In this document: positions 1 to 10,290 of the stretch, piece by piece
How positions within the stretch are numbered: position 1 is the stretch's first letter
Layout of the letters: each line of letters starts with the position of its first letter
Assembly (NCBI RefSeq): GCF_000689255.1
Contig: NZ_HG964446.1
Location: forward strand, 62,001 to 126,000
Origin: Mycobacterium triplex
GTDB taxonomy: Bacteria > Actinomycetota > Actinomycetes > Mycobacteriales > Mycobacteriaceae
Length of the DNA stretch: 64,000 nucleotides
Direction of reading: 5' to 3'
Notes under the pieces: generated by a model
Told to the model about the DNA's origin: nothing
Databases searched by the model: none
Seen by the model: only the letters and a program-made list of their open reading frames with translations
Program-made: the position numbers and the translations under genes

Positions 1-38
1 TTCGTCGTGAACTGCGACACGTTGCTGCCATCGTCCAT
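1..38 (-). CDS. possible N-terminus of a minus-strand gene running off the window
   Basis: Reading leftwards from an ATG at 38 the frame stays open to the window edge and starts MDDGSNVSQFTT. A G-rich stretch lies about 10 bases upstream and could serve as a ribosome binding site. Twelve residues are too few to recognise a family. It could equally be chance, so this is only a flag that a divergent gene may begin here. Confidence 0.22.
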   Translation of the reverse strand, partial: MDDGSNVSQFTT

Positions 39-71
39 GATGGTGCACCGCCCCACCAGATCTGCAGCTAA

Positions 72-85
72 CCGAATCGATTCGG
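72..85. promoter_or_regulatory. 14-bp perfect palindrome, possible operator
   Basis: CCGAATCGATTCGG is identical to its own reverse complement. It sits between the possible divergent start at 38 and the GTG start at 166, where a dimeric repressor site would be expected. No factor is recognised and chance is possible. Confidence 0.3.
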
Positions 86-165
86 GGCGGCCGGGCGCGG
101 ACGCGCCGACGCGATCCGTCGCGCCGCTCTTGCGTTACCGCCGGTAAACCTGTTCCATCGGCGAT

Positions 166-1653
166 GTGGGCGAAGAGGTCAAGCGCACCGCGTATGACCG
201 CGCACATCGGCGGGAGTACCGGCGCAAGGTGCAGTTGTGTCTGGACGTCTTCGAGACGATGCTCGCCCAGTCGCGCTTCGACTCCGACCGGCCGCTGACC
301 GGCATGGAGATCGAATGCAACCTCGTCGATGCCGAGTATCAGCCCGCCATGTCGAACCGGCACGTGCTCGATGCGATCGCAGATCCGGCCTACCAGAAGG
401 AATTAGGCGCCTACAACATCGAATTCAACGTCCCTCCCCGGCCGCTGCCCGGCCACACCGGCCTGGACCTGGAGGCGGAGGTGCGGGCCAGCCTCAACGA
501 GGCGCAGACCAGGGCCAGCTCGGAAGGCACCCGCATCGTGATGATCGGCATCCTGCCCACGCTGATGCCCGAGCATCTGTCGCGCGACGGCTGGATGAGT
601 GAGTCGACACGGTACACCGCGCTCAACGACTCGATCTTCAGCGCCCGCGGCGAGGACATCCCGATACACATCTCCGGCCCGGAGCCGCTGAGCTGGGAGG
701 CCGTGACCATCGCTCCCGAATCAGCTTGCACCAGTACGCAATTGCACTTGCAAGTGGCCCCGGCAGACTTCGCCCCCAACTGGAACGCGGCGCAGGTGAT
801 GGCCGGCCCGCAGCTGGCGCTGGGAGCCAACTCGCCGTACTTCTTCGGCCATCAGCTGTGGTCGGAGACCCGTATCGAGGTGTTCTCGCAGTCCACCGAT
901 ACCAGGCCCGAGGAGCTCAAAACCCAGGGGGTGCGGCCCCGGGTGTGGTTTGGCGAACGCTGGATCGACTCGATCCTCGATTTGTTCAAAGAGAACATCC
1001 GCTACTTTCCGTCGCTGCTACCCGAGTTGTCCGACGAGGATCCGGCCGCCGAGCTGGCCGCCGGCCGCATTCCACAGCTGTCTGAACTGCGCCTGCACAA
1101 CGGCACCGTGTACCGATGGAACCGGCCGGTGTACGACCTCTTGGAGGTTGACGGGGTCGGGCGCCCGCACCTGCGGCTCGAGAATCGGGTGTTGCCGGCC
1201 GGGCCCACCGTCATCGACATGCTGGCCAATTCCGCGTTCTACTACGGCACCCTGCGCACCCTGTCCGAGGAAGAGAACCCGCTGTGGGCGAGGATGAGTT
1301 TCGCTGCGGCGCACCACAATTTCCTCGAAGCGGCCCGCCACGGGATGGACACCGTGCTGCATTGGCCCGATCTGGGTGAGGTGAGCGCGGCCAAGCTGGT
1401 GCTCGACACGCTGCTGCCGATCGCCGACGAAGGACTGCGCCGCTGGGGGGTGGACGCCGAGGTGCGCGATCGTTTCCTCGGCGTCATCGAAGACCGGGCC
1501 AAGGCCGGCCGCAACGGCGCCAGCTGGCAGGTGGCAACGGTGCGCGCGCTGCAGGACTCCGGCATGACGCGCCGCGTGGCGCTCGCCGAGATGCTGCGCC
1601 GGTATTGCGACCACATGCACACCAACGAGCCGGTCCACACCTGGCCCTGCTAG
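166..1653 (+). CDS. glutamate-cysteine ligase-like protein (Rv3698 homologue)
   Basis: A 495-residue protein resembling the GCS2 type of glutamate-cysteine ligases, which join the gamma-carboxylate of Glu to an amine using ATP. Visible hallmarks are GMEIECNLVD at residues 46-55 and YNIEFNVPP at 83-91, where acidic residues would bind metal-ATP, then a QLHLQV strand and a LRLENRVLP segment in the second half. Its position as the homologue of Rv3698 is clear from the following genes. The true substrate is unknown; mycobacteria lack glutathione, and the dedicated ligase EgtA is encoded a few genes away, so this may be a gamma-glutamyl ligase for another amine. The GTG at 166 is the first possible start because an in-frame TAA lies 18 bases upstream. 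It is followed after 19 bases by a methyltransferase gene, suggesting an operon. Confidence 0.85.
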   Translation: MGEEVKRTAYDRAHRREYRRKVQLCLDVFETMLAQSRFDSDRPLTGMEIECNLVDAEYQPAMSNRHVLDAIADPAYQKELGAYNIEFNVPPRPLPGHTGLDLEAEVRASLNEAQTRASSEGTRIVMIGILPTLMPEHLSRDGWMSESTRYTALNDSIFSARGEDIPIHISGPEPLSWEAVTIAPESACTSTQLHLQVAPADFAPNWNAAQVMAGPQLALGANSPYFFGHQLWSETRIEVFSQSTDTRPEELKTQGVRPRVWFGERWIDSILDLFKENIRYFPSLLPELSDEDPAAELAAGRIPQLSELRLHNGTVYRWNRPVYDLLEVDGVGRPHLRLENRVLPAGPTVIDMLANSAFYYGTLRTLSEEENPLWARMSFAAAHHNFLEAARHGMDTVLHWPDLGEVSAAKLVLDTLLPIADEGLRRWGVDAEVRDRFLGVIEDRAKAGRNGASWQVATVRALQDSGMTRRVALAEMLRRYCDHMHTNEPVHTWPC

Positions 1654-1672
1654 CCGCGGGTAGGTTGGACCC

Positions 1673-2353
1673 ATGACACCCGACGAGGTAATGGACTGGG
1701 ACAGCGCCTACCGCGAACAGGGAGAGTTCGACGGGCCCCCGCCCTGGAACATCGGTGAGCCACAGCCCGAATTGGCCGCCTTGATCGCGGCCGGGAAATT
1801 CCGCAGCGACGTGCTGGACGCCGGTTGCGGATTCGCCGAACTGTCGCTGGCGCTGGCCGCCCAGGGGTATACGGTGCACGGCGCCGATCTGACGCCGACC
1901 GCCCTCGCCGCGGCGACCAGGGCGGCCGAGGAACGTGGCTTGAGCACGGCCACCTTCGAGCAGGCCGACATCACTTCGTTCTCCGGCCACGACGGCCGGT
2001 TCGCCACCGTGGTCGACAGCACGCTGTTCCACTCGTTGCCGGTCGAGGGCCGCGACGACTACCTGGGTTCGGTGCACCGCGCGGCTGCTCCGGGTGCCGG
2101 CTATTTCGTGCTGGTCTTCGCCAAGGGCGCCTTCCCGGCCGAGATGGAACCGAAGCCTAACGAGGTGGACGAGGAGGAATTGCGCGCCGCGGTCGGCAAG
2201 TATTGGGAGATCGACGAGATTCGGCCCGCCTACATCCACGCGAATATCCCCGACATGCCCGACGCGCCGTTCCAATTCCCGCCGCACGATCGCGACGAAA
2301 AGGGCCGGATGAAGCTTCCCGCCTACCTCCTGACCGCGCACAAGGCCGGCTGA
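1673..2353 (+). CDS. class I SAM-dependent methyltransferase (Rv3699 homologue)
   Basis: A 226-residue cytosolic methyltransferase. Motif I is VLDAGCGFAE at residues 47-56, and the acidic residue ending strand 2 is in VHGADLTPTAL, the usual SAM ribose contact. A VVDSTLFHSLP stretch matches motif IV of small-molecule methyltransferases. The acceptor cannot be read from the sequence. It starts at ATG 1673, only 19 bases after the ligase-like gene, so the two probably share a transcript and perhaps a pathway. It converges on egtE, with 79 bases between the stop codons. Confidence 0.88.
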   Translation: MTPDEVMDWDSAYREQGEFDGPPPWNIGEPQPELAALIAAGKFRSDVLDAGCGFAELSLALAAQGYTVHGADLTPTALAAATRAAEERGLSTATFEQADITSFSGHDGRFATVVDSTLFHSLPVEGRDDYLGSVHRAAAPGAGYFVLVFAKGAFPAEMEPKPNEVDEEELRAAVGKYWEIDEIRPAYIHANIPDMPDAPFQFPPHDRDEKGRMKLPAYLLTAHKAG

Positions 2354-2432
2354 GGAATCCACCGGTTCGTCGAAATCGACGCCGCCGCAGGTCTTCTCGC
2401 ACTTTTTCGCGCTGGCGTCGATCTCGGCATCG

Positions 2433-3584
2433 CTAGGTCGCCGTCGCCGTCGCCGCGGTCGCGGCGATCAGTGCTTCGGCGAAGGTCTCCAGATCTTCGG
2501 CGGTGGTGTCGGCGTGCGGGGAGATTCGCAGCCGCGGCCCGGTCATCTCGAGCGGCGCCCTTTGCACCCCGGCGTAGGTGGTCAGGATCCGCCGTTCGGC
2601 GAGCAGCCATTCTCGCACCGCCTGCGGGTCGGTACCGTCGACCGGTGCCAAAGTGGTGATGGCGCTTGGCTCTTCGGTCTCTTCGACCACCGCCCACCCC
2701 GGCACATCGACCAGCATCGTCCGGCTGATGCGGCCGAGCTCGGCCAGCCGCGCGCGCACCGCCTCGGGACCGAACGCCAAATACTCGCCCAGCGCCACCG
2801 AAAACCCCACTCGCGCAGCGAGATTGGCTTCACCGAATTCGAGCTGCTGGGCCACCGAGAACGAACCCGACCACTCCGGCGCCGCCAGCCGGGGATGAAG
2901 CCGCTCCGTCAGCTCGGGCCGAGCCGCCAGGAAGCCGACACCGCGCGGCCCGGCGATCCACTTGCGCGACGAGGAGTAGGTGACGTCGGCGCCGACCGCG
3001 CAGTCGACCTGGCCCAACGCTTGGGCGGCGTCGACGACCAGGGGCAGGCCCAGCTCGCGGCACAGTTTCGCGATCATCGAAATCGGTTGCACGACACCGC
3101 TATGGCTGGCGACCGGGGTCAAGTGCACGAAATCGGGCGGTTCGTCCTCCAGGACGAATGCCGCTTCGTCGAGTGCGAGCCGGCCATCCTCGAGGGCCGG
3201 CAGCAGCCGACGTTCGAAGCCGTGGGCGGACATCACGGCGAGGTTGGGACCGTATTCGCCCGGCAGGCAGGCCAGTGTCCGCCGCTCGGCGGGCCAGCTG
3301 CCCAGCAGCAGATCAAGCGCGTGCAGCGACCCCGTGGTGTAGACGACGTCGGCACCGGCCATGCCGGTCAGCGCGGCAATAGCGGCGCGCCCGGCGTCGA
3401 GCGTGGGCGCGGCGGCCTGCGCGGCCACATACCCGCCGACCTCCGCCTCGTGGCGGGCGTATTGCGCGGCGGCGTCGATCGCCGCGTAACTCTGCCGCGA
3501 ACACGCGGCACTGTCCAAGTGCAAACCGGCTGCGGGTGGGCGGGCCTCCCGCCATCGGTCGGCCAGCGAGCCGCTATCGGTCAC
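2433..3584 (-). CDS. egtE: ergothioneine biosynthesis PLP-dependent C-S lyase EgtE
   Basis: EgtE is the last enzyme of ergothioneine synthesis. It cleaves the hercynylcysteine sulfoxide C-S bond to give the thiol. The 383-residue protein has an aminotransferase class V fold: VVDAAQAL around D185 would hold the pyridine nitrogen and [12 protein letters not shown] supplies the Schiff-base lysine K208. The open frame extends to 3821, but that region lies over egtD and reads as Arg-rich nonsense. I chose the GTG at 3584 because it forms a GTGA overlap with the egtD stop, a typical coupled start, and the protein then begins with a plausible family N-terminus. Last gene of the egt operon. Confidence 0.92.
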   Translation of the reverse strand: MTDSGSLADRWREARPPAAGLHLDSAACSRQSYAAIDAAAQYARHEAEVGGYVAAQAAAPTLDAGRAAIAALTGMAGADVVYTTGSLHALDLLLGSWPAERRTLACLPGEYGPNLAVMSAHGFERRLLPALEDGRLALDEAAFVLEDEPPDFVHLTPVASHSGVVQPISMIAKLCRELGLPLVVDAAQALGQVDCAVGADVTYSSSRKWIAGPRGVGFLAARPELTERLHPRLAAPEWSGSFSVAQQLEFGEANLAARVGFSVALGEYLAFGPEAVRARLAELGRISRTMLVDVPGWAVVEETEEPSAITTLAPVDGTDPQAVREWLLAERRILTTYAGVQRAPLEMTGPRLRISPHADTTAEDLETFAEALIAATAATATAT

Positions 3585-4546
3585 TTGACCGCTAACGACA
3601 ACCCGAAATCGCCTGCGGCGTCGGTCCACCACTGGATGCGACGCAGTCCCGCGCCGGCCAATTCGGCGCTCACCCCGCCGGGGTGGAACTTGCTCGACAC
3701 CTCGGTCAGCATTTCCTCGCCGGCGGCGAACTCGACGGTCAGGTCGAGGGCACCGACGCGGACCGTCTGCGGAAGGTCGGTCCGCAGCCACATTTCGATG
3801 CGTTCCTCGTCTGCGTTCCAACGCGCCACGTGCTCGAAGGCGTCGACGTCGAAATCGGCGTCGAGTTCCCGGTTGATCACCGCGAGCACATTGCGGTTGA
3901 ACCGGGCCGTCACCCCGGCCGCGTCGTCGTAGGCGCGCAGCAGCCGGCCGGTGTCCTTGACCAGATCGGTGCCCAGCAGCAGGGTGTCGTCGGGCCGCAT
4001 CACGTCGGCGAGGGACTTGAGGAATTCGGCGCGTGGTCCGGGTGTGAGGTTGCCGATCGTCGACCCGAGAAACACGAACAGCCGACGGCCCCCGCTGGGG
4101 ATCTCGCCGAGGTGTTCCTCGAAATCGCCGCAGACGGCCTTGATTTCGACACCTGCGTATTCGTGCTGAATGGCAGCCGCGGCGGTCGACAGGATGCTCG
4201 CGTCCACGTCGAACGGCACGAATCGGCGCAGCGATCCGCGGTTGTGCAGCGCGTCGAGCAGCAGCCGGGTCTTCTCCGAAGTGCCGCTGCCGAGTTCGAC
4301 CAGGGTGTCGGCCTGGCTGGCCGAGGCGATTTCGGCGGAGCGGGCGAGCAGGATCTCCGCCTCGGCCCGCGTCGGATAGTACTCCGGCAACCGGGTGATC
4401 TGGTCGAACAGCTCACTGCCCACCGAATCGTAAAACCACTTGGGCGGCAAGGTCTTCGGCGTGCTCTGCAGACCGTCGAATGCATCGCGACGCAGAGCGT
4501 GGTACGCAGAGTCGGCGGCGAGGTGGTTGGACAACGTCAGTGTCAT
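3581..4546 (-). CDS. egtD: L-histidine N(alpha)-trimethyltransferase EgtD
   Basis: EgtD uses three SAM molecules to convert histidine to hercynine, the committed step of ergothioneine synthesis. The protein has 321 residues. Its numbering matches the characterised mycobacterial enzyme: Y56 in PEYYPTR, N166 in [10 protein letters not shown]206 in RAYDD, and E282 and S284 in TEVSS, which are the histidine-binding residues of that enzyme. The SAM loop is [11 protein letters not shown], about residues 83-93. That agreement fixes the start at ATG 4546; the extra 29 residues open upstream belong to another frame over egtC. The start overlaps the egtC stop by one base (TGATG), and the gene overlaps egtE by four bases downstream. 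Confidence 0.97.
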   Translation of the reverse strand: MTLTLSNHLAADSAYHALRRDAFDGLQSTPKTLPPKWFYDSVGSELFDQITRLPEYYPTRAEAEILLARSAEIASASQADTLVELGSGTSEKTRLLLDALHNRGSLRRFVPFDVDASILSTAAAAIQHEYAGVEIKAVCGDFEEHLGEIPSGGRRLFVFLGSTIGNLTPGPRAEFLKSLADVMRPDDTLLLGTDLVKDTGRLLRAYDDAAGVTARFNRNVLAVINRELDADFDVDAFEHVARWNADEERIEMWLRTDLPQTVRVGALDLTVEFAAGEEMLTEVSSKFHPGGVSAELAGAGLRRIQWWTDAAGDFGLSLAVK

Positions 4547-5244
4547 CAAAATCCTTTCGGCTCGTCCAGCGGGGTCATCGTCACCCCTTGGGCGGTCACT
4601 TCGACGAGGTGGTGATCGGGCACGTCCTCCCATCCGGATGCGTCGTCGTAGGGCTCACTGGCCAGCACCACACCGTCGTCGCGGCGCAGGATCGACAAGG
4701 TGTCACCCCAAGCGGTGGCCAGCATGCGAGAACCGTTGGCGGCCAGGATGTTCAGTCTGGCGTCGGGGTCGAGCGCCCCGATCTGCGCGATGGTCTCACC
4801 CAGTACTTCGAGCCCAAGCGAGAAGACGGTGGCCGCCAACATCGCACTGTCACAAACGGATTCGGCTGTCGCCGTCAAGGGCAGCACGCTGCGATCGACG
4901 ACACCGTTATGCGACAGCAGCCAGCGGCCGTCGGTGAACGGCGCGGTCGCGCTGACGTCGTGCGGCATACCGACGGTCGCCGAGCGCACCGCGGCGACCA
5001 CGCAGCCGCTGCGCAGCGCGGGGGCGACCGATTCCAGCGACGTGTCGCCCCACAACGGCGCGGTGCTGCGCCAGCGCCGGGGCACGCCGTCGTCGAAAAA
5101 CCCGACGCCCCAACCGTCGGCGTTCATCAGGCCGTGCTTCTGGCGGCGCGGCGAATACGACTGCACGCGCAGACCGAAGGGCGGATCCAGTATCAGCGAG
5201 GAGACGCTGACGTCGGCGCCAAGCCAGCCGAGGTGACGGCACAT
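4546..5244 (-). CDS. egtC: gamma-glutamyl hercynylcysteine sulfoxide hydrolase EgtC
   Basis: EgtC removes the gamma-glutamyl group from gamma-glutamyl-hercynylcysteine sulfoxide. The 232-residue protein is a class II (Ntn-type) glutamine amidotransferase. After removal of Met1 the catalytic nucleophile is Cys2 in [15 protein letters not shown] and LLSHNGVV are the fold's conserved strands. The long open frame upstream (to 5904) is a shadow of egtB. ATG 5244 is chosen because only this start exposes Cys2, and it overlaps the egtB stop in a TGATG junction. Confidence 0.96.
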   Translation of the reverse strand: MCRHLGWLGADVSVSSLILDPPFGLRVQSYSPRRQKHGLMNADGWGVGFFDDGVPRRWRSTAPLWGDTSLESVAPALRSGCVVAAVRSATVGMPHDVSATAPFTDGRWLLSHNGVVDRSVLPLTATAESVCDSAMLAATVFSLGLEVLGETIAQIGALDPDARLNILAANGSRMLATAWGDTLSILRRDDGVVLASEPYDDASGWEDVPDHHLVEVTAQGVTMTPLDEPKGF

Positions 5245-6608
5245 CAGGCGGAGTCCCCCACCTCGGGGACATCCCAGGCCAGCCGTACTCCGGAGAAGAT
5301 CTGACGACGGATCGGGTGGTCCCAGTTGCGGAAACTCGGTCGCAGGATGGCGGATTCGACGGCCCACGAGCCGCCACGCAGAATTCGGTAGTCGCCATCG
5401 AAGAACGGCTGCGAGTAGCGGTCGTAGATCATCGGGACGAAACCGGGCCATGGCCGCAGCGGCGAACTGGTCCACTCCCAGACGTCGCCCAGCATCTGCT
5501 CGACGCCGTAGGCCGACGCGCCGGCCGGGTAGGCGCCCACGGGGGCCGGGCGCAGTGCGGTGCCACCCAGGTTGGCGAGTTCGGCCGACGGCTCCTGCGC
5601 TCCCCACGGGTAGCGGCGCCGGCTCTCGGTGACGGGGTCCCAGGCGCAGGCCTTCTCCCATTCCATTTCGGTGGGCAGCCGCGCACCGGCCCAGGCCGCG
5701 TACGCCTCGGCCTCGAAGTAGGTGACGTGCTGCACCGGCTCGTCGGCCGGAATGTCTTCGATATAGCCGAAGCGGGTGCGGGTGCGCCCGTCGGATCCCC
5801 AGAACTGTGGCGCGCTCAGGCCCGCGCCGCAGCGGTGCTCCCACCCGCGGTCGGACCACCAGCGCGCCTGGCGGTAACCTCCGTCGGCGATGAACTGTTG
5901 CCACTCACCGTTGGTGACCGGGACCCGGCCGATGCGGAACGCCGGTAGGTCGACGACGTGGGCGGGGCGCTCGTTGTCCAACGAGAACGGTTCGCTGGTG
6001 GCGTCGACGCCCAGTACGAACGGGCCGCCGGGCACCAGCACCGACGTCCCGGCCACGCCCGCCCGGCCCTCGGGCAAGTTGGCGGGGTCGCGCAGCAGCG
6101 CAGCGCCGGTGCGCAGATTCAGCGCCTGCAGCATGGTTTCGTCGTGCTGGTTTTCGTGGCTGACCACCATCGCGTAGACGAAGGCCGCGTCGTCTCCGGC
6201 GGGATCGTCGGGCAATGCGTCCAGTGCATCCAGTGCCGCGGAACGCACTGTGCGGCAATAAGATCGGGCTTGATTCGGAGACAGCAGCGGCAGATCGACA
6301 CGACTGGCGCGGGAGTGTTCGAAGGCGTCGTAGAGCCCTTCGACAGACGGATCCAGCATCCCCGGGCGATTCGGGTCACCCCCGCGCAGCAGCCACAGCT
6401 CCTCCTGCTGACCGATGTGCGCGAGGTCCCACACCAGCGGGCTCATCAACGGGTCGTACTGACGACGCAGTTCGTCGTCGTCGAAATCGACCAGCAGCAG
6501 CGTGCGCGTGCGCGCCCGCTCCAGATCGTCGGCGAGCCGTTCCCTGCATGACGATCGCAAGCGCGGCGCAGCCGGGCGCAGCGGGTCGGAATCATCGGGG
6601 AAAGTCAC
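5244..6608 (-). CDS. egtB: hercynine oxygenase (iron-dependent sulfoxide synthase) EgtB
   Basis: EgtB is a non-haem iron enzyme that joins gamma-glutamylcysteine to hercynine with oxygen, forming the C-S bond and a sulfoxide. The 454-residue protein has an N-terminal DinB-like helical domain with the iron ligands H64 ([10 protein letters not shown]), H151 and H155 (SHENQHDE). The C-terminal formylglycine-generating/C-type-lectin-like domain carries [18 protein letters not shown] and RILRGGSW. The start is GTG 6608, overlapping the egtA stop as GTGA. The 120 residues open upstream are an out-of-frame reading of egtA. Confidence 0.96.
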   Translation of the reverse strand: MTFPDDSDPLRPAAPRLRSSCRERLADDLERARTRTLLLVDFDDDELRRQYDPLMSPLVWDLAHIGQQEELWLLRGGDPNRPGMLDPSVEGLYDAFEHSRASRVDLPLLSPNQARSYCRTVRSAALDALDALPDDPAGDDAAFVYAMVVSHENQHDETMLQALNLRTGAALLRDPANLPEGRAGVAGTSVLVPGGPFVLGVDATSEPFSLDNERPAHVVDLPAFRIGRVPVTNGEWQQFIADGGYRQARWWSDRGWEHRCGAGLSAPQFWGSDGRTRTRFGYIEDIPADEPVQHVTYFEAEAYAAWAGARLPTEMEWEKACAWDPVTESRRRYPWGAQEPSAELANLGGTALRPAPVGAYPAGASAYGVEQMLGDVWEWTSSPLRPWPGFVPMIYDRYSQPFFDGDYRILRGGSWAVESAILRPSFRNWDHPIRRQIFSGVRLAWDVPEVGDSA

Positions 6609-7903
6609 AAGCCCCCTTGCGCCAGCTGCGACACCGTGGCCGCGATGCCGTGGTCGATTACCTGGTCGGAGAAGTCGTCGCCCGGACATCGACCGCGTTC
6701 GACCATGCGGATCAGCCGGTCCATCGCGTCGGTGAGCTCGGGCGGCGCCTTCGCGGCGGCGATGGCCGCACAGGAAGTGGCGGCCTGGTGCAAACGCCGG
6801 TCGCTCAAACCGAGCCGGGCCGCGTTGTCCCAGGCGGTGGCGACCGGCTCGACGGCCGCCGCGGCCGCGTCGGCCGCGACCGGGTCGTCGAGCAACGCCG
6901 CCAGGGTGAACGCGATAGCGGGCCAGTAGGCATCCGGTGCGCTGTCCAGGTAGCGGATTTCCAACCATTGTCTGGGGCGCACCGGCGGAAACAGCGTGGT
7001 CAGGTGATAGTCGAGATCGGCCAGGGTGGGCCGGCGGTCGCAGAGCAGCGCCGAGCCGTCAGCCCAGTCGGCGAAGGAAACGTAGTGGGTGAGCGCTCTG
7101 AAGTCGTGGGCCTCGGGATTGTGCACCATCATCACCGGCGCCTTGAGCGCGTAGCGCGCCCAGTCGGTGCCGGGGTCGTCGCCGCTGGCGCCCAGGATGG
7201 GTCCGCAGCGCGCCGAGTCCATCTGGCCCCACACCCATTGCCGGGTGGACACCCAGCCGGAGAAGTCGCCGCCCAGCATCGGGGAGTTGGCCGCGATCGC
7301 GATCATCGTGGGACCCAGCGCGTGCGCCAGCCGGACCCGGGCCGCCCAGCCGGCCTGCGGCCCGGCGTCCAGGTTCACCTGGACCGAGGCCGTCGACGTC
7401 ATCATCGCCGCCCCCGCCTCCGCGGAGTTGCTGGCGGCGAAGAACTCTTCCATCGCGCGGTAGCGCGCGCCGGGGTTGACCCGCTTCGGCACCCGCAGCG
7501 GGTCGGCGCCCAGGAACACCAGCCCCAGCCCGGCGTTGGCGAAGGCCTTGCGCAGCACGCTTTGGTCGTTGTTCATCGATTCGCTGGCGGCGACGACACC
7601 GTCCTCGGGCGGGCCGGACAGTTCGACCGCCCCGCCGGGTTCGACTGTGACGGCACTGCGGCCGGGCAGCGGGGGCAGCTGGTCGATGACCTCGGTGATC
7701 TCGTCCCAGCTCGGCCGGCGGTAGGGGTCAACCGGGTCGACGCAGTGCGCCTCCATCTCCAGGCCGACGCGACCCAGCGGGCCGTCGATCAAGCAACCGT
7801 CGGCGATGTACTGGGCGGCTTCCTCGGATGTGCTCAACTCGGAGTCGGCGGGGCGGGCGGCATCTAGCTGCGAGGCCGCGGCGGTGACAGCGGCGAGCGT
7901 CAT
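6605..7903 (-). CDS. egtA: glutamate-cysteine ligase EgtA
   Basis: EgtA makes gamma-glutamylcysteine, the sulfur donor used by EgtB. The 432-residue protein belongs to the GCS2-type ligases: GLEMEAHC near residue 48 supplies metal-binding acids, and [19 protein letters not shown] and WLEIRYLDS are further conserved blocks. ATG 7903 is preferred over the start ten codons upstream because a strong GGAGGG ribosome binding site lies at 7913-7918, right in front of it. First gene of the five-gene operon, with a palindrome upstream at 7954-7970 that may be an operator. Confidence 0.95.
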   Translation of the reverse strand: MTLAAVTAAASQLDAARPADSELSTSEEAAQYIADGCLIDGPLGRVGLEMEAHCVDPVDPYRRPSWDEITEVIDQLPPLPGRSAVTVEPGGAVELSGPPEDGVVAASESMNNDQSVLRKAFANAGLGLVFLGADPLRVPKRVNPGARYRAMEEFFAASNSAEAGAAMMTSTASVQVNLDAGPQAGWAARVRLAHALGPTMIAIAANSPMLGGDFSGWVSTRQWVWGQMDSARCGPILGASGDDPGTDWARYALKAPVMMVHNPEAHDFRALTHYVSFADWADGSALLCDRRPTLADLDYHLTTLFPPVRPRQWLEIRYLDSAPDAYWPAIAFTLAALLDDPVAADAAAAAVEPVATAWDNAARLGLSDRRLHQAATSCAAIAAAKAPPELTDAMDRLIRMVERGRCPGDDFSDQVIDHGIAATVSQLAQGGL

Positions 7904-7953
7904 ATCACGATCCCTCCGGGCCCGACCGCGCACGCCGAGCGCCTTGTTGGGCA

Positions 7954-7970
7954 GCTATCCGAACGATAGC
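7954..7970 (-). promoter_or_regulatory. inverted repeat in the egt operon upstream region
   Basis: GCTATC, a 5-base loop and GATAGC form a perfect 6-bp inverted repeat about 50 bases before egtA. On the minus strand the same site contains TATCGT, which could serve as a -10 hexamer. A repressor or redox regulator could bind here. This is inference from symmetry and position only. Confidence 0.33.
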
Positions 7971-8061
7971 CGCCTTGTCTTCATCTTCCAGATCGTCCCG
8001 ACATATTCCCGTTCCCGCAGGTTCTCGCCACACGGCTGGCATGAATACCCAAAGTCACCGA

Positions 8062-8712
8062 CTACTGCCCCAGCGCGTTTTGCATCGCCCCGGCCAGCAC
8101 ATTGACCGCGGGTCCCGCGTTGCCAGACTGACAAACCTTGGCCTGAAGCACCACGTTTTCACGCAGCCGGGTTTGATTGAAGCAGCGGCGATCGGTGCCC
8201 GCTTCTTGCTTGGTCCAGTTCGCGTCCGTCCCGGTCGCGGGCGCCCCGGCAAACGACCACACCTGCGTCTGCCCGTTGTCCAAGTGCATCGTCGTGGTCT
8301 GACCCGAGCAACCCACCGTGCGGTCCACCAGTCGGTGGAAGGCCCGGTCGGCGGCGTCGTTCGTGGCGAATACGCCGACCGCTTGCTTGGCGAAATGCGT
8401 CTGGTCGTTGGCCGACGTCTGCGACGTGGCCCCGTTGAAGGACGCCAGGTCGGGGTCGTTGTACACATCGGGCAGCCCGATGTCCGCCCAGTTGTTGCAA
8501 TCGGCGAGGTCGACGAAGAAACCCTGGACCGGTGCGGTGAACACGGCTTCCCACCCCATGGGTCCGCCGACGATGTTGCCGACCGACCCTTTGCCGAGGA
8601 CCGCGTACGACACCACCCCGGGCTCCGATGGATGGGCGGCCGCGCTGGGGACGCCTGAAGCCGCCCCCAGGCCCAGACCGACGCTTACCGCCACAGCGGA
8701 GATCCGCATCAT
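8062..8712 (-). CDS. secreted PknH sensor-domain-like protein (Rv3705c homologue)
   Basis: A 216-residue exported protein. Residues 1 to about 26 form a signal peptide with a short Arg-containing head, a hydrophobic core and an Ala-rich end. The mature part has four cysteines (DCNNW, VGCSG, RRCFN, KVCQSG), the number and spacing expected of the two-disulfide extracellular domain found in the kinase PknH and in several free-standing mycobacterial proteins. No kinase domain is attached, so it probably acts outside the membrane, perhaps as a ligand-binding or lipoprotein-like partner. Its place beside egtA matches Rv3705c. The ligand is unknown. Confidence 0.82.
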   Translation of the reverse strand: MMRISAVAVSVGLGLGAASGVPSAAAHPSEPGVVSYAVLGKGSVGNIVGGPMGWEAVFTAPVQGFFVDLADCNNWADIGLPDVYNDPDLASFNGATSQTSANDQTHFAKQAVGVFATNDAADRAFHRLVDRTVGCSGQTTTMHLDNGQTQVWSFAGAPATGTDANWTKQEAGTDRRCFNQTRLRENVVLQAKVCQSGNAGPAVNVLAGAMQNALGQ

Positions 8713-8782
8713 GAATCTCGATCATGCCAGGGCGACGGCCCGCAGCGAACGGGGCCGCGCGGGACGGGCCTATGGCCTGCCG

Positions 8783-8839
8783 CGAACGTCGAGTTGTCGG
8801 GCCGGACACGACCAAGACCGCCTAACAACTCGACGTTCG
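8783..8839. repeat. 15-bp perfect inverted repeat downstream of the catalase gene
   Basis: CGAACGTCGAGTTGT (8783-8797) is exactly complementary to ACAACTCGACGTTCG (8825-8839), with 27 bases between. It begins nine bases after the catalase stop, so the transcript would end in a strong hairpin. No T-run follows on the minus strand, so it is not a classical intrinsic terminator. It could also be a small dispersed repeat or a processed 3' end. Confidence 0.7.
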
Positions 8840-8847
8840 GCGCCAAG

Positions 8848-10290
8848 CTATTGGGCCCGAACGCCCTCCTCGACCTTCTTGCCGAGATCCGGGTCGACAT
8901 TGCGCCAGTACTCGAACACCCGCGACAGCACCGGTTCTTTGACGCCCTTGGAGACGTGCCCAATGATGTTGTGGGCCAATCGGTCTCGTGCCGCGTCGTC
9001 GAGAACCTCGCGGACCAAGGTGCCCGCCTGGCCCCAGTCGTCGTCATCGGGGCGCAAAGTGTATGCGGCGCGGACCATCTGACCGTCGGCCATCCACCGC
9101 ACCTCGGCCGCACGCGCCGGGTCGGCCTGCGGACCACCGTAGGAATTGGGTGCGTAAACCGGGTCCGACACATTCGCCATCCGCATCGCGCCGTCCTTGG
9201 AGTAGCTGTTGACCTCCACCTTCGGTGTGTTGACGGGGATCTGCCGGTAGTTGGTGCCCAGCCGCGCCCGATGCGCGTCGGAGTAGGAGAAGCCGCGGGC
9301 GAGCAACATCTTGTCCGGGCTCAGCCCGGTGCCGGGAACCGTGTTGTTCGGCTCGAAGGCGGCCTGCTCGATCTCGGTGTGGTAGTCGGTGACGTTGCGG
9401 TTCAACGTCATCCGGCCGACGTCGATCAGCGGATAGTCGCCGTGCGGCCACACCTTCGTCAGATCGAACGGGTTGAACCGGTAGGTCTTGGCCTCCTCGA
9501 ACGGCATGATCTGCATCTTGAGCGTCCAGCTCGGGTGGTCGCCCCGCTCGATCGACTCGTAGAGATCGCGCTGGTGGTAGTCGCCGTCCTCGCCGGCCAA
9601 CCGGTCGGCATCCTCCTGGGTCAGGAAGTCGACACCCTGGTCGGTGATGAAGTGGTACTTCACCCAGAAGATCTCGTCCGCGGCGTTGATCCAGCTGTAG
9701 GTGTGGCTGCTATAGCCGTTCATCTGCCGCCAGTTCTTCGGAATTCCGCGATCGCCCATCAGCCAGGTCACCTGATGCGCCGACTCCGGCGACAGGCTCC
9801 AGAAGTCCCATTGCATGTTGTGATCGCGAACGTTGCTGGCCTGCAAGCGCTTTTGCGACCGGATGAAGTGCTGGAACTTCAACGGGTCGCGCATGAAGAA
9901 GACGGGCGTGTTGTTGCCGACCATGTCGAAGTTGCCCTCGGTGGTATAGAACTTCAGCGCGAATCCGCGTGGGTCCCGCCAGGTGTCTGGGCTGCCGCGT
10001 TCCCCGGCCACGGTCGAAAACCTGGCCAGCATTTCGGTTTTGGTGCCGGGCTGGAACACCGCGGCCCTGGTGTACTTGCTGACGTCATTGGTCACCTCGA
10101 AATGGCCGAACGCGCCACCGCCCTTGGCGTGCGGTTGGCGTTCCGGGATGCGTTCCCGGTTGAACTGCGCCATCTGCTCGATCAGGTAATGGTCCTGCAG
10201 CAATATCGGACCGTCGGGACCGATCGTCAACGACTGGTCGTCGCTGGGCGCAGCAATACCCGCATCGGTCGTGGTGAAGCGCTCCGTCAT
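8848..10290 (-). CDS. katA: monofunctional small-subunit haem catalase
   Basis: A 480-residue catalase that splits hydrogen peroxide into water and oxygen. The distal catalytic histidine is H54 ([10 protein letters not shown]), the catalytic asparagine lies in VGNNTPVFF (from residue 124), and the proximal haem-ligand tyrosine is in [10 protein letters not shown]. Length and the absence of a C-terminal flavodoxin-like domain place it with small-subunit (clade 3) catalases rather than KatE or the bifunctional KatG. It is not part of the M. tuberculosis gene order here, so it looks like an insertion between the Rv3705c and Rv3705A homologues. A GGAGATGG ribosome binding site precedes ATG 10290. 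The symbol is by family; katA is used for several catalases. Confidence 0.95.
   Translation of the reverse strand: MTERFTTTDAGIAAPSDDQSLTIGPDGPILLQDHYLIEQMAQFNRERIPERQPHAKGGGAFGHFEVTNDVSKYTRAAVFQPGTKTEMLARFSTVAGERGSPDTWRDPRGFALKFYTTEGNFDMVGNNTPVFFMRDPLKFQHFIRSQKRLQASNVRDHNMQWDFWSLSPESAHQVTWLMGDRGIPKNWRQMNGYSSHTYSWINAADEIFWVKYHFITDQGVDFLTQEDADRLAGEDGDYHQRDLYESIERGDHPSWTLKMQIMPFEEAKTYRFNPFDLTKVWPHGDYPLIDVGRMTLNRNVTDYHTEIEQAAFEPNNTVPGTGLSPDKMLLARGFSYSDAHRARLGTNYRQIPVNTPKVEVNSYSKDGAMRMANVSDPVYAPNSYGGPQADPARAAEVRWMADGQMVRAAYTLRPDDDDWGQAGTLVREVLDDAARDRLAHNIIGHVSKGVKEPVLSRVFEYWRNVDPDLGKKVEEGVRAQ

Noticed and set aside
2368..2381. CGTCGA-AA-TCGACG palindrome between the Rv3699 homologue and egtE as a bidirectional terminator
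   Set aside because: The stem is only 6 bp with a 2-base loop that cannot form in RNA, and no T-run is nearby.
3581..4633. Longer N-termini for egtB, egtC, egtD and egtE
   Set aside because: The open frames extend upstream, but the extra residues are Arg-rich readings of the preceding gene, and the overlapping start codons give exact family N-termini (Cys2 of EgtC, Y56/N166 numbering of EgtD).
8783..8839. Classical intrinsic terminator for the catalase gene
   Set aside because: The stem is strong, but no run of Ts follows on the minus strand and the loop is 27 bases long, so it is reported as an inverted repeat.
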